NCBI RefSeq assembly: GCF_954871325.1
Contig: NC_088779.1
Span: forward strand, 451,121 to 515,120
Reading direction: 5' to 3'
Source: Gordionus sp. m RMFG-2023
Taxonomy: Eukaryota > Nematomorpha > Gordioida > Chordodea > Parachordodidae
DNA: 64,000 nt
The notes beneath the pieces were generated by a model. That model worked only from the letters and a program-made list of their open reading frames with translations. It was not told where the DNA came from and made no database searches. Below are positions 1-11,795 of this stretch, in pieces. The position numbers and the translations under genes are program-made. How positions within the stretch are numbered: the first letter of the stretch is position 1; every line of letters begins with the position of its first letter.

Positions 1-236
1 TAATTAGGCTTAGCCGATTATTAGGCTTAGCCGATTATTAGGCTTAGCCGATTATTAGGCTTAGCCGATTATTAGGCTTAGCCGATTATTAGGCTTAGCC
101 GATTATTAGGCTTAGCCGATTATTAGGCTTAGCCGATTATTAGGCTTAGCCTAATAGGCTTAGCCGATTTTTAGGCTTAGCCTAATTAGGCTTAGCCGAT
201 TTTTAGGCTTAGCCTTATTAGGCTTATGCGTAGTTT
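1..236. repeat. Tandem array of a 17-bp unit
   Basis: The window opens inside a tandem array with unit TTAGGCTTAGCCGATTA. Units are near-perfect up to about 140 and then degrade, with GATTTTTAGG and CCTAATAGG variants, until about 236. The unit holds TTAGGC, which is the nematode telomere hexamer, and a partly palindromic AGGCTTAGCC core. The array runs off the window edge, so its full length is unknown. A plain minisatellite is the simplest reading. Confidence 0.9.
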
Positions 237-1099
237 TTAGCCGATTACGCAACACTATATATAATGATATCCAACGTAGACCCCAACTTTTGGGTTCATT
301 AAAAAAAAAATTGGCGGGTAACTTTTTTTTTGAATCGTTTGTCGTGTTTGGCGCGTTTTTTTATATTTTGACCATTTTTTTAAAAAAATATTTTAAATTA
401 GCCTTGATTTTTATTTAATAGTAAGTGATACGTGTTGTCGAACTTTTGAGGAAATAGTCAGAGCGCTCCCAAATTGCGCTGACGCTAAGGCTCATCACAA
501 TATAAATCGCGAACATTAAATATGTGAGAACTATTATAAAGCGGTGAACCAGTGGAGGTAGGAGGGGGCAGAGGGCTAAGCCATATTCCTGGGTTTTCTT
601 CCAAAATTATTAAACTGAACCCAACCCCCACCCTTAAACTTAGAAGGTTCCACACGAAGCACCAGTATCCGAATCGCATCATCCAATCAACCCACTTCCT
701 GCCCCGCCCGCCATTTTGTCAAAAAAATAACGATAACCTTCAACGCTTAACAAAGTCGTCAGGATAGAACGCGAGCTTTGGGATTGTTTTTTAGAAAGTT
801 TCGTTGGTGAAGGAACTTCTTGAAATTTGTTTAAGATCCCTGGAATCCGCAAATTGAGAAGGTTTGTGCTCACATTGGTAGGTAGAGCAGAAAACTCCAA
901 AAAATGTTTTCTTATATTTATATTATTTTAAATTCATTTTTTTTTTTGAATTTTAAGAATGAAATTAAAATTAGGCATTTTTTTAAAAAAAAAATATATA
1001 TATATAATTTAAAAAATAGTGACCGTTTATCCTGAAATAAAAATCATTTCTTTTCTTTTTTTCTTTCTTTCCTTTCTTTCTTTTCTTTATTTTCTTTCT
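237..1099. other. No gene recognised; possible transposon remnant and CT-rich tract
   Basis: No exon could be supported here. Positions about 470-780 are less A+T-rich than their surroundings and hold short open frames on both strands without a recognisable family. The stretch near 548-580 (CCAGTGGAGGTAGGAGG) resembles a DNA-transposon end, but no partner end was found. A CT-rich simple tract lies at about 1045-1100. Confidence 0.5.
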
Positions 1100-1246
1100 T
1101 AGTGCTGAGTTGATTTTTAAAAAAAAGAGCTACGTCAATATTTTATCCAGAAAAATATTACGCGAGCCCTGAAAATTTTGCTCATAGATGGCACAAAGGT
1201 TTGTAGAATCTCGGGAGAAATATTTTCGCCCCATTTAACACCACTA
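1100..1246. mobile_element. Partial copy of the window's main MITE family
   Basis: The ends TAGTGCTGAGTTG and TTTAACACCACTAG match the terminal TAGTGTTGTTAAA / TTTAACAACACTA of the palindromic family seen at 6594, 35351 and elsewhere. The core phrases 'tattttatccagaaaaatatta' and 'catagatggcacaaaggttt' are shared with those copies. It is shorter than the other copies and the second arm is poor. Confidence 0.6.
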
Positions 1247-1361
1247 GGTCTCTCGTCTATATAAATTCACTTTAATCAAATTAGCATCAATTTCATTTTC
1301 AATTGAAGCTTTAACGAGAAAAATCTTAAAATAAGCATTTAGGGAGGAGTGTTTGATATAC

Positions 1362-1802
1362 AATTAAATTTCGGTTGGGCGATAGTTTAAAAGGTTTTTC
1401 CCCGACATGCGCAGTAGGTTTCTGAATTTTAAATTGCAATTTCTTTAAATGTTCATTATAGAATTGTCTGAAATTTTATAGGGTGGGTATTATACACCTA
1501 TCGGAATGCATTTATGGCGTTCAATTAATGATTTAAAATGCAAAAAATAACAAATACCCACCTTATAAATTTCGGACAATCGTTATTATTTGCATTATAA
1601 ATCACTAATCGGCGCGCTATTTTAAATTTGAAAACTAATTTCGCCGGATGTGCATTCCAATAGGTGTATAATACCACCCACCCTATTAAATGTCAGACAA
1701 TTTTATAATGAACTTTTAAAGAAATTACAATTTAAAATGTAAAACCTTACTGCGCATGTCGGGAAAGCTTATTAAGGTATCGCCTTAACCTAAATTTTTT
1801 AA
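1362..1802. repeat. Long imperfect inverted repeat (about 440 bp)
   Basis: The left arm (about 1362-1520) and right arm (about 1644-1802) are close reverse complements. Both hold the CGACATGCGCAGTA block (left 1402-1416, reverse complement near 1749-1761) and the block that reads GGTGTATAATAC on one strand. A third inverted copy of the inner segment (ATACCCACCTTATAAATTT) lies in the loop at about 1553-1585. No coding capacity is seen. It has the form of a MITE or foldback element, and sits where the 3' part of the neighbouring TTI1 gene would be expected. Confidence 0.8.
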
Positions 1803-2047
1803 GGAAAAAATCTGCCTAATATATTTTTTGTATTTTATAATATTGATGCCAATCATTTTCGTTTTATAAATTCTCAAGTTCAAAAATGATTGGCGTTAAA
1901 TGTTAAAAGATCGTAAAATTTAAGAATTAAATGTTTTTTGGCAATATGTTTATTTTTATTTTATGATCGAGTAAATAGACGAAATTCCCAAGAATGAAAA
2001 TTTTTAAAAAAGAGATTTTATTCATTAATTAAAAAACTTATTCTTAC

Positions 2048-5000
2048 TTATCATCCTCCATCTTTTCAGGCTTCGTGTCCGTTTCGGAGATTATGCTGAC
2101 CAGGGGGCCATTCAAGCGCCTGTTAAACTCTATTTTGGAGTCTGACTTAAGTTTGATATCGCTGAAGTTGGAGGATATAAGAGTATTCGATTTCGTAGAA
2201 AATTTGACGCCATTTTGATTATCGAAGCTAGGGTCGCTCAACCCCGGTTTCCAGTTACGAAGGCTCAAATAAACGGGCAATAATTCCCTTTAAAAAAAAA
2301 ATTTTAAAGCAATTGATTTAAAAAATAATAATTTTATTTTACTTCATCAAGTAGACGATAATTTCGGAATTTTCGCTTCCATCCTCTTTCACGGATTTGT
2401 CCCTCGTGCCTTTCATAAATTAAAAGAAATTTCTATATATGGATAAATAAATTGCGATGGGGAAAAGGGGGGGGGGTCAATTTTGTGGTCAATTAAAAAA
2501 TAAAATTATAAAATTTTGAATATCCTTTACCTATACATCTCTAACTCAAACAAAAATAAATATAGAAAAAAAAAATTGATAGGAAACCGCCTTAGAAGAA
2601 ATTCCAATCATTTTAATTAAAACCTAAATAATATTTTAACCAATAAGACAAGATACTACTTCCATGCCCTGCAAGCAGTTCGTTCCTAATTCCTCAGTTC
2701 TATATGACCATTAAATACGTAACGATGCTAATGACATGAATACTAAACAGTATACCTGACAATTGTTTTCTATAATGGATGTTAAATACCTACAAAATCG
2801 AAATTTTTAAGTTTGGACCAATGACCCGGTAGTAAAAAATTTCGGCGTTGTGACCCGAATTTAATTTTAAGAAGTTTATAGGAAGTAAATCTCAAACTCA
2901 ACATTATTTTTATATCCAATTCTCCGTTTCTAAATGTAATGCATTAAATTTAAATATTCAAATAATAATTTTGACGATTTAATGATTGTCTCGTCTATTT
3001 TTCTTTCAAAATATTACGAAATATAATATAGCCTAACTTTCGTCATCCGCCATTTTTCGAGAGAACCCTCCCAGAATCTCATTCAAGAAGAATAGAATTT
3101 CGTTGCTGTTTTCATCGAAATGATCGGTATCAGCATTCAATTTGGTTTCTGAGTTGGTAGCAAAGTACCATTCTAGCAAATAATCTATGGTCAACCTAAT
3201 ATCACCTTTTTTTAAACGAAAAATAGTATTTATTTGTTATTTATCTTTTACATTATAAAATCGGCTATGGGCGAGCTAGGTTTATTCCTGGCCAGGGCAA
3301 CAAAAAAAAACTCGAGAAATAAGATAAAACAGATAAAAAAAATTGTTATTAAATTTTTTTTCAAGGGGCCAGTCCTTTCCCCGTTAAGATTTTTTACTTC
3401 GAATTACGAATAATAACGATATTTTTGAACATTTTCAAAATGTACAGATTTCTAAGGTTACTCAAGGGTTCTCATTTAGCGTACTTATATACCTAGATTC
3501 TGGGGTTAACGGCATTCCCAAACCGAGCTGAATCCCCTTAGGGCCCTTCCCCTATCACTGCCGCAAATATATAAAATCCCTCTGTCCAAAATAAATAATT
3601 ACAGTGGTATCCTATAGTGTCGAGGCACTCCTTGTAATATCGAACCATTTGGGGTCGATTAAAATATTTGTAAAATTTCTCGTCTTCGAACGATTTTTGA
3701 TCATCAAGAATCGGGTTAGCTTCCTCGCAAAGCGACTTTTCTTTGGGTAGCACGTTCTCGATCTCTGTGCAACAAATACTTTTATTTTAAATAACCTAGA
3801 GGATTTATTAAAGTCCAACCTCCCCAATGACATATAACATCACCTAGACTGAACCATTAGTCCATTTAAACGCGCATCAATAACGATACAACTGGTAGCA
3901 AGCCATTTTTAATTTCTCCAAATAAACAATTTATATATCGAAATTGAAAAGTTTTTTAAAATTTATATAGGACACCAAAAATATGGCATTTACACGAGCT
4001 GATTTCAATGAATAAATCGTCAGTCTATGCAAGTATTATATATCATTGATCCTCCCCTAACCGAACATCCTAGTGCTCATAAACCGCGACAACCTCTTAT
4101 CGCGTTATATTACCTAGTTGTTCCATATATAGTAGAGCCCTGTAATGGACCTGCCCCACCTCCGGCGGAATTCAACCGGACTCAGGCAGTCATTAACACG
4201 AACTCGATAAGACCACCAATTTTTGTTAGGGGGTGGAATTGAATTTCGGATATTTTTTTTTCAAGAAATATCACCAATAATTTTTTCTCCTTTCCTTGAT
4301 AAAAAAAATGGTATTTTCATCCTAAATTAGATATTTTATCATTTTTTAGAATCAAATCATACCTAAGAGTTCGAATCGGATTCTGGGTGATGGGATTGAC
4401 TGATTGGTTTCTGATTTGTCAGAAAAATCTGTTGGGACAAATTAGACAGTTTTACTTTCTAAGTTGTAGTTAATAATAAATTTGATTGAACTCAAATGTT
4501 TAGTAAATTAGATAGTTGCCAGTATTATGGAAGAGCCCAAATTAGACAAGTTTTACTGTGTGTGATAAGTTGAGTTGGAATAAGGAATGATCTAGAATTC
4601 TCTCGTGGGTTATTCGGAATCTCTAAAATTTTGAACCATTTACTAAGGAGGAAGATTTATAAATTTTTAAAAATCAGATGTTCGAAAAATGACAAATTAT
4701 TTTTTTTATAAATGGCGAAATTGACTGAAATTTTTTATAGGATAGGTGCTACTCTAAAACATACCGGAATTTCCGGTATTATCAGATTTTTAAAAATTAA
4801 AAAAAATGGCCCTCAGTGAAAGGATTAAAAGTTGAAAGATTTCTGGATCACCATATGGAGGATTCCAGATGCAGATTTGCTTAAATCTGCAGAAGTAGGC
4901 CCGGTCCGTACCCAGCGTGGCTTAGGGCCGGGCTTCTATTTTTTAAAAAAATCGGAATCGTGCCGGGCTGGGTTCGAATAATTACGATGCAGATCACTAA

Positions 5001-8000
5001 TATCTACCATGCTAGAAAATCTTCTATTTGAATATCCTAAGAAACAGACATTTTAATTTTTTTTCTATTCATAAAAAAAAAAGTTTTTAAAAAAAACCTT
5101 GAATTTTGTGTTTTCCTACGGGTCGCATGGAATCGATAGCGTAAGCCAGATTAAATTCGCTGATAGTAGCGAATATTTTGAATAGTTTGTCCAGATGATT
5201 GTAAAATACGTGAGGCTCGGCCAATTTCGGACCTGTTTACAAAAAATAATGTTCTTAGGTATCCTCGATTTTAAGGCTTTAAATTTTTATGATCACCCTA
5301 AAGTAGGGGTTGTGCCGATATTAAATATCGGATCGGTATCGGTACCGATATTTAGCGTTTTCCGATAATATCGGATCGGGTCGATACTTGTCAAAAACCG
5401 ATCCGATCTTTTTACTTTTCTTTTTTTTGTTATTTTATTTTATGTTATATATATTTATTTTACATTATTAAAATATTTCTAAATAATTTTTTTTTAAATT
5501 TTATTTCTTTTTAAAAATAGATTTATAGTATTTTAAAAGTTTTTTTTTTTAATAAAAATAGAAAAGAACACCCAAAGTTTTATATATTTTTAAATCTTTT
5601 TAAAATAACGCCAATATTTTTTATTTATACTTTAAATAAAAGAATTTTTTTTTAATATGTTATCTGAATTATGGAAATATTTTACAAAAGACAAAGATAA
5701 TTTTGCAAAATGCGTTATCTGCGAAATCATCTGAGTCTGCCTTCAGTACGGCAGGAGATATAGATAGTCCATATCGTAGAAGCTTGTTCCCAGAAAATCT
5801 AGAGGCTCTCAAATTTATTTAAAAAATCTAATTTTTATATATTACAATTTTGTAATTCATACCAACATAAAATGGATATATTATTAAATATATCCATTTT
5901 TTTATTATAGTCTTAATTTTGTAGAAATAAAAAAATTAAATTAAATTCATAATTCGATTTTTTGCATAAAAAATATTGATTTCTGAATTACATTTAGTTC
6001 AAACGGGGGTGATTAAAAATCAGTTTAAAATATCGGATCGGTATCGGATCGGTTTTGGAGCAATATCAACATATCGGATCGGATCGGTGAAAAATATATG
6101 GATCGTCACAGCCCTACCCTACATAAAAATTATATCAACTGGTCTCCCTGCAAAAACAGCCTATCTTCCAGTGTTGTTAAACGTTATTTATTTTTGTGGC
6201 AAAAAGTAGGGCGATATTGGTTATCTTTTTAAAAAGTAAATGCGCTTTGTATGCCATTTTATAAAAAAAAAATTTAGTATATTTTTCATTTATCTAATTT
6301 ATGTCAATAAAATTAGATTTGTATTCACATCTGATTAAACATATCATTAATGACTCTTTAATTTCTTGAATTCCTACACTCAGTGTCCACCGCCAAGATG
6401 TCTTGGTGCCAAGAGATAGGAATCGTTGATCAAGGAAATTGGCTGTACTGTTTAAATATCAGCCAATATTTGAAAAACACCTGGGTGTGGGTATCATCTA
6501 ATTTGATTTATTGAACGTATTCTCTTTTTAGTAAACCAAAAAAAAAGGAGTGTGCTATTGAAATCGCTATTTTTTTAAAAAGTAGCGTGCTACCTAGTGG
6601 TTGTTAAACGGCTCATATTTTGAACCCATTTTTAAAAATGGCTAACTCAATATTTTATTAGGAAAATTATTATGGAATAAGATTTTACAGATAGGATAGG
6701 TGGCAAAAAGGTTTGAGCTATTAACGAAATCTTGAGGCTTGGATAATATTTTTCTGGCTAAAATATTGAGTTAGCCGTTCTTAGAAATCGTCTCAAATGC
6801 AGTTTAATAACACTAGCTACTGCTATCTTTAAAAAGGGTAGTGGGCTATTGGCTACTACTGCTACTAAAAATAGTTGAAGAAAATGGTATATTCAATTTT
6901 ACATCATAATATAACATCATTAGCAAAATAAATGTATATATATGACCATGGAAATTATATTAAGTTAGATGTGCAATATTAAGACATGATGGAATTTTTT
7001 TTTTAGCTTAGCAGTTTTTGCAGTGAGACTGAAGATAGGCAAGATGGTTATTATATAGCATAAAACTATTGTATAATATAACCTAATATAGATAAACAAT
7101 TCTTGATTATCACCAGATCTTTGATTATCAATGTATCTATATCAGGACTGGTGGGTAACCTGATATTCTTCATCAATCCTATGCTTAGGTGTTTGAGTTG
7201 ATCAGTTAAAATATCGTGGGATATTGCTAGGCTGGACAAATTTAGTGATAATCTATTGCCTTCATTTAAATGTTTAAATTCTTGATAAAGGGTGAGGTAT
7301 ATATTCAATAGGGCATTCATAAAGGACTCATATTCATGTTTAATATTGTGAGGGTCAGTTTGCCCTGTATTAGTTGATAGTGAATTTCTATTCAGTGGTT
7401 AAAAAAAAAGGTTTTTAAAGGACATTAATATAAAATTTGTAAAATATTGAAAATACAAATATTTAACCTGTGATAATAAGTCAACAACTCAATGGAAAAT
7501 ATAAATATTGATTGTCTTATTTTTAATTGTGAATGGTTGCACAACCCTGACAAAGCTTTGGTGATTATATTGAACTTAACAAGTGTTTCTTTCAACCATG
7601 ATTCATTTTTTTGAAATTCAGCTATATTGGTTGCTTTAAATTTATTTTTGGACTCATTATTTGCTAGGTTTATTTGTGATAATTTTATATTTATTTTTTT
7701 GATAAGGGCTGTTTGTAAGTCTGTTGATTGGTCCTTTATTTTTAACACATTAGAAGAAAAATTTGGATCATAATAACTATATGAGGCTTCTTTTAGAATC
7801 AAGATCATTAGATGCTTTAAACAATTCAGAGCAGACTAAATATTGCATAGATAAACAATAAATAAGTAATTTTCCTAAACTCACCGATAAGGTTTGAAAT
7901 CCTTTATTTGAATGATGATGGATACATTTAAATAAAGTAGAACACGTTAATGGCAAAAAGGTTTTAAATCTTTCATGGACAAGCTTTTTTAATCCATCTA

Positions 8001-8697
8001 AAATGTTACATTTATAAATTTTTACATTAAAAATAAATAATATACCATTGTTGGAAATATTAATTAAATAATTAAGTATGGATATTGATATAAGTTTTAA
8101 ATCTGATGAATCTGAGACTTCAATTAACTTATTTAACATAAATATCATATGGCCCAAAGCAGGGGTAAATTCTTTTTCAAATATCTTGCATAAAATACTG
8201 AAATTAAATTATAATGTGTAAATAATAGTTATATTACTCATTGTCAGAATTTTCTAAAATATTTAGAAATAATTTAAGTATTTTCATTTTAAAATGATTA
8301 GAATATTTCAATGATAACTCTGACTGATTTTCTTTAGAAGAAATTTCAATAGAAATAATTTTAAATAATTCAATAAAAATGTTGAAATTATTAATCTTTG
8401 AATTATTAATGATATATTTTAATGTCTCAATAAGTTTTATTAAATATATTTCATCCTCCCTATGAAATCAATTATTATAAATATGTTTATGTTATCTTAC
8501 AATCTATTATTTTCTATAGCATATTTCAATGAAAATATAAGAAACTCTTGAAAATTAACAATATGTTGCTTATCAAGATTTTTGATAATATTAAAATATG
8601 AATCAGCTATGTCAATGGAAGGTTTAAAGGCAAGCTTAATGGCATATTCTTTAAGTTCTATAAATATTGATGGATCATGAATTGAATCTTGTTTCAT
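2048..8697 (-). CDS. TTI1: TTI1, TELO2-interacting protein 1 homologue, C-terminal end not seen
   Basis: Eleven exons, from 5': 8501-8697, 8238-8459, 8046-8197, 7885-7997, 7468-7835, 7083-7387, 5098-5232, 3603-3764, 3038-3205, 2343-2409, 2048-2287. Every junction is GT-AG and the phases agree. The about 709 residues follow animal TTI1 in order: an N-terminal helical block with VNFQEFLIFSLKYA, then ESWLKETLVKFNIITKAL, then SILGPKLAEPHVF across the exon 6/7 join, then KFYKYFNRPQMVRYY and TIGYHCDIRLTIDYLLEWYF across the exon 8/9 join. TTI1 is a HEAT-repeat scaffold of the TTT complex (TELO2-TTI1-TTI2), which with HSP90 helps assemble PIKK kinases such as mTOR and ATM. The first ATG (8697) opens the part that aligns. 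Exon 11 ends at a strong GTAAGA donor that overlaps an in-frame TAA, so the roughly 380 C-terminal residues of the family must lie further left or are lost. Two introns are 48-49 nt; two exceed 1.3 kb and hold transposons. Confidence 0.85.
4610..4800. repeat. Dispersed repeat starting ATTCGGAATCTCT, in a TTI1 intron
   Basis: The stretch shares 'ATTCGGAATCTCT', 'TTTTGAACCATTTAC' and a later 'TTTCCGG' with a second copy at 21840-22340. The second copy is itself interrupted by a MITE. No coding capacity is visible. It is probably a transposon remnant of unknown family. Confidence 0.5.
5306..6117 (+). mobile_element. Internally deleted hAT transposon with BED finger joined to the hAT C-terminal domain
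   Basis: The ends read TAGGGGTTGTGCCGATA (left) and, reverse-complemented, TAGGGCTGTGACGATCC (right). Next to both lie runs of the ATCGGATCGGTATCGG motif. Between them a plus-strand remnant encodes SELWKYFTKDKDNFAKCVIC (about 5661-5722), a BED zinc finger with its CxxC pair. It is followed at once by SAFSTAGDIDSPYRRSLF and ENLEALKF (about 5734-5820), the conserved hAT dimerisation domain. The DDE core of several hundred residues is missing, so the copy is non-autonomous. Flanks CCCTAAAG and CCCTACAT may be an eroded 8-bp target duplication. It lies in TTI1 intron 6. Confidence 0.75.
6594..6816. mobile_element. MITE, palindromic family with TAGTGTTGTTAAA ends
   Basis: The ends are TAGTGGTTGTTAAACGGCTC and, on the right, a TAATAACACTA block. 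The two halves are nearly complementary: 'ggctaactcaatattttatt' at 6640-6660 pairs with 'aaaatattgagttagcc' at 6760-6776. The total of about 220 bp, with no ORF, fits a hAT-type MITE. It has landed inside another repeat made of GTAGC motifs (about 6545-6593 and 6817-6880). GCTAC flanks both sides, as expected for a short target duplication. Confidence 0.8.
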
Positions 8698-9599
8698 GAT
8701 ATTTTTAAAATTTTTTTTAAAAAAATAAATGAATGAAATAAATAACAGGATTTTTAAAATTACATTTGTGCTAAATAACACCCAAAATATAAATTGACAA
8801 ATTACTTTAGTATATTCTTAGCTTTTTAGTCCAAATTATCCTCTCCGCAAATTTTTATTCACTGCACAACGATTATCTCATATTAAAATATGTATAATTA
8901 TTTATTCTTCAGTCAAAAATTATATATGCTACTCAGAGTTGATAAAACATCATGATCTAAAGGCAACGATCCTGGATTCGATCCAAATTTTAAAAATTTA
9001 CCCAGATTTATGATTTTCTCTTAAATTTAGGATATTGATCGAGATTATTATACCAAATATTTGATCCTTTTTTTAAAAAATTTATATAAATAAATTATTT
9101 AAATTTAAAAAAAATTTTTTAATAAAACATCCTCCTCCATATTTTCTATTTTTTTCATAAATTATATCAAGATAACACAACACTTACCATTTTGATTTAC
9201 AACCTTCAAGTTTTATTTATTGAAATAAAAATATAAAAAATTATTTATAGTTATTTACTCATGTCTATTATAGACCTAGAAAAAGACATACAGTTATTGA
9301 AGTGACAGCTATAAATAAAAGCATTTTACCTTTTACTAAGCTCTCTATATTAATGCTAACTATCATTTCTGAAAATATAGATTTCCTTAACTGATAACAG
9401 TAGCATTCGCAGCAATAATTCCTCAAATTTTAAACCTAATATACCTTATATGAATCTGCCGCAAATTCATTAATTACACATGAAGATTATTCAAATGATT
9501 TGATAAAACTGATACCTTCTCTGTTGCTTTTTCCCTTAATTTATTTTATTAAAATGATAATTCAATTAATATTTTTTATACTGATGTAAATTAAAAAGT
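8698..9599. other. Intergenic, nothing recognised
   Basis: Very A+T-rich DNA upstream of the TTI1 start. No exon, RNA gene or repeat family could be supported. A weak tRNA-like string near 8925-9000 was noted and not called. Confidence 0.5.
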
Positions 9600-9735
9600 A
9601 TATAACACCTTTTTCATCAAATGCTCATATGGAGTGCTTGTTTAGTAACGCTAAATATGTTCTTAATGAAAGACATGGATGTTTGAATGATAATTTGCAT
9701 TTTTTTTTATTATTTAAGGGCAGTTTTGATTAAAT
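9600..9735 (+). pseudogene. hAT transposase C-terminal fragment
   Basis: One plus frame encodes TPFSSNAHMECLFSNAKYVL, then NERHGCLNDNLHFFLLFKGS. This matches the hAT dimerisation signature, in which a small-residue/SAxxERxFS motif is followed by a variable block and an LLFLK ending. Nothing upstream in 9400-9600 reads as the rest of the protein. It is a relic of a different hAT copy from the one at 5306. Confidence 0.6.
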
Positions 9736-9739
9736 AAAT

Positions 9740-10510
9740 TTATTACTATTGTTATATTATTCTATTATAATTAATTTACATTAAATTTAATTTCATATTT
9801 GTTAATTTTTATAGAGCATAAACATTTTAAAAGGATAGATTAACAAGCCTGACGCTAAATTTAGCTTATTGCATATCATAAAAGAAAAACTTTAATGATA
9901 GGTATGTATTTATAATGTGTTTAGGATAATCGGATATTCTTAATCTTTGCATAAAATAAAATAAATTTATTTGTATCTTTGATGAAATTTGAATATATTT
10001 CAAAGAATGTAAGAAGAATGCCAATACGATAAGTATTTTTGACTGATTCTTTTAGCACCATATAATTGGAGTAGAGCCCTAAAATCGGCCCAAGTCTAGC
10101 ATTTAATTTAAAATAATTCACGAACAAAAAAAAAATTGAAAAATAGGGCTAGGCTCAATGACATATATTATATGTCATTAGCTAGGCTAGAAGAATATTT
10201 AAAATATAATATTTAATATTAAATGATGTTTCCTTAAGGACAAAGCAATCAGTGAATTTTACTTCTTTCATTGTTACCTGAGAATTAGATTATTCCATTT
10301 TGTAATTTATTATGTGAGTAATTTTACAAATTAACTTTTAGATTTTAATATGTAAATAGGATAGTATAATTATAAAGAATTGATTTATGTATAGAAGACA
10401 TTTTTGACAAAGTGGATATGGAATAACCTAATACTCAGACCACGATTAATAAAAATTAATTTATATTTTTAATTAAAATAAAAATCTATGTTAACAATAT
10501 CTATGCTTTA
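9740..10510. other. Intergenic, nothing recognised
   Basis: A+T-rich. A short inverted pair (ATTGACATATATTATATGTCA near 10155-10180) forms a hairpin. There is an open frame on the minus strand at 9921-10127 with no family resemblance, which I take as chance. Confidence 0.4.
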
Positions 10511-10514
10511 AAAA

Positions 10515-10975
10515 AATTTTCAAAAATAACGATTATGACAATTATCACTTTTCTATGATACATCTTCATTGAAATTTTATTTTTACATCTTAATAATAAA
10601 AATTTTAACCTATTTACGACACAATAAATTAAATAAGTTAAAAATAAAAAATAACGATTATTACAATTGTCACTTTTTTGTGTTACTTACATTACATCTT
10701 CATTGAAATTTTAATATAATTTTTTTTAATATAAATTTTTTTTCTACCCATTAAAGTCAAAAAAGTTAAAAAAAAAATAACGATTAGGAAAATTGTCGGT
10801 ACTTCTTTATTGTATTTTTATTTTAATTTATTAAAAATAAAAGATCTTCAAATTTTACGATCTTCAAAAATCTCGATCTTTGAAGATCGTTGCTAAAAGT
10901 AAAAGATCTTCAAATTTTCAGATTTTCAAAGATCTTGTTCAAATTTTTGAAGGAGATCTCGCTTTTGTACAACTC
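10515..10975. repeat. Degenerate tandem repeat of about 125 bp, then an AGATCTTCAAA palindromic cluster
   Basis: Three imperfect units start near 10525, 10648 and 10775. Each carries AAAAAATAACGATTA followed by AATTGTCAC-like text and a 'CTTCATTGAAATTTTA' block in the first two. From 10840 to 10970 AGATCTTCAAA and its reverse complement recur several times. No coding sense is seen. Confidence 0.6.
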
Positions 10976-11599
10976 TATCAAGTATAAAATTATTTTTAAT
11001 AAATAAGACAGAAAAAAATTATTTTTAGAGAAACATCCACTCATTTTAAAAACAATTATTAATTCCGAAGTTTAAATTTTTTTTTAAATCAATTACTTTA
11101 CAAAAATAAAAATAGAAATCAATACTTTTTATCCTAACTTTGACTTCAAAAACTGCAACTTGAGAGCGGAGATTTAGGATAAGTTCTAAATCGCTAACAA
11201 AAATCGCTAAAATTTAGGAATCAGGAAATATAAGCGAGATTGCGAGATTCCATCTTTCTTATATCTCCTAGAAAATTTTAAATTAATATATCTGCTAAAG
11301 AGGTTACCACTTTTTAAAAAAATAATAATAACAGATTTTATATAATTTTTGGTTTTAATTTTATTATAATTAACAACCGATAAGTCGAAATGTTCATATT
11401 ATAGAAGTTTTAAGACATGGAGATCTTTAATTTTTATTTCCTTATAATTTTAATAATTTTTTGATTGTTGAAATCTGTAGCTTAACAATCAATCTTTCAT
11501 AACTAACTATAATAGCAATTATTATCTAATCATTATTTCATTTTTTGGAATTTTATGAATTGATAGTAAAGTAAAATTTGTTTGTGGAGATATCAATTA

Positions 11600-11795
11600 G
11601 TAATGTTAGACGGCTCTATTTTTAAAATGAACAACTCAATATTTTCGCCAAATATTTACACGCCTTGAAATTTCGTTAATAGTTGTCCAAACCTTTCTGC
11701 CGCCTATATGCAAAATCTCTAGGCTTGAGTATTATTTTTTGGCAAAAATATTGGGTTAGCCGTTTTTAAAAATAAGCCTTTTAACTAACTAATAT
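11600..11795. mobile_element. MITE copy, TAGTGTTGTTAAA family, worn ends
   Basis: The text 'aacaactcaatattttcgcc' (11630) is complementary to 'ggcaaaaatattgggttagcc' (11742). The centre 'aatagttgtccaaacctttc' matches the family centre at 36790 and 6700. The terminal TTGTTAAA blocks are degraded. Confidence 0.65.

Noticed and set aside
679-900. Minus-strand frame as the missing C-terminal exon of TTI1
   Set aside because: It has no HEAT-like helices and no resemblance to the TTI1 C-terminus; splice phase cannot be tested.
4027-4242. Plus-strand open frame of 71 codons
   Set aside because: It lies in a TTI1 intron on the other strand and has no family resemblance; proline-rich text looks like chance.
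8925-9000. tRNA-like string with a GATTCGATCC box
   Set aside because: A plausible B box and an AACATCATGATCTAAAGG section exist, but no acceptor stem pairs. At best it is a decayed tRNA or SINE head.
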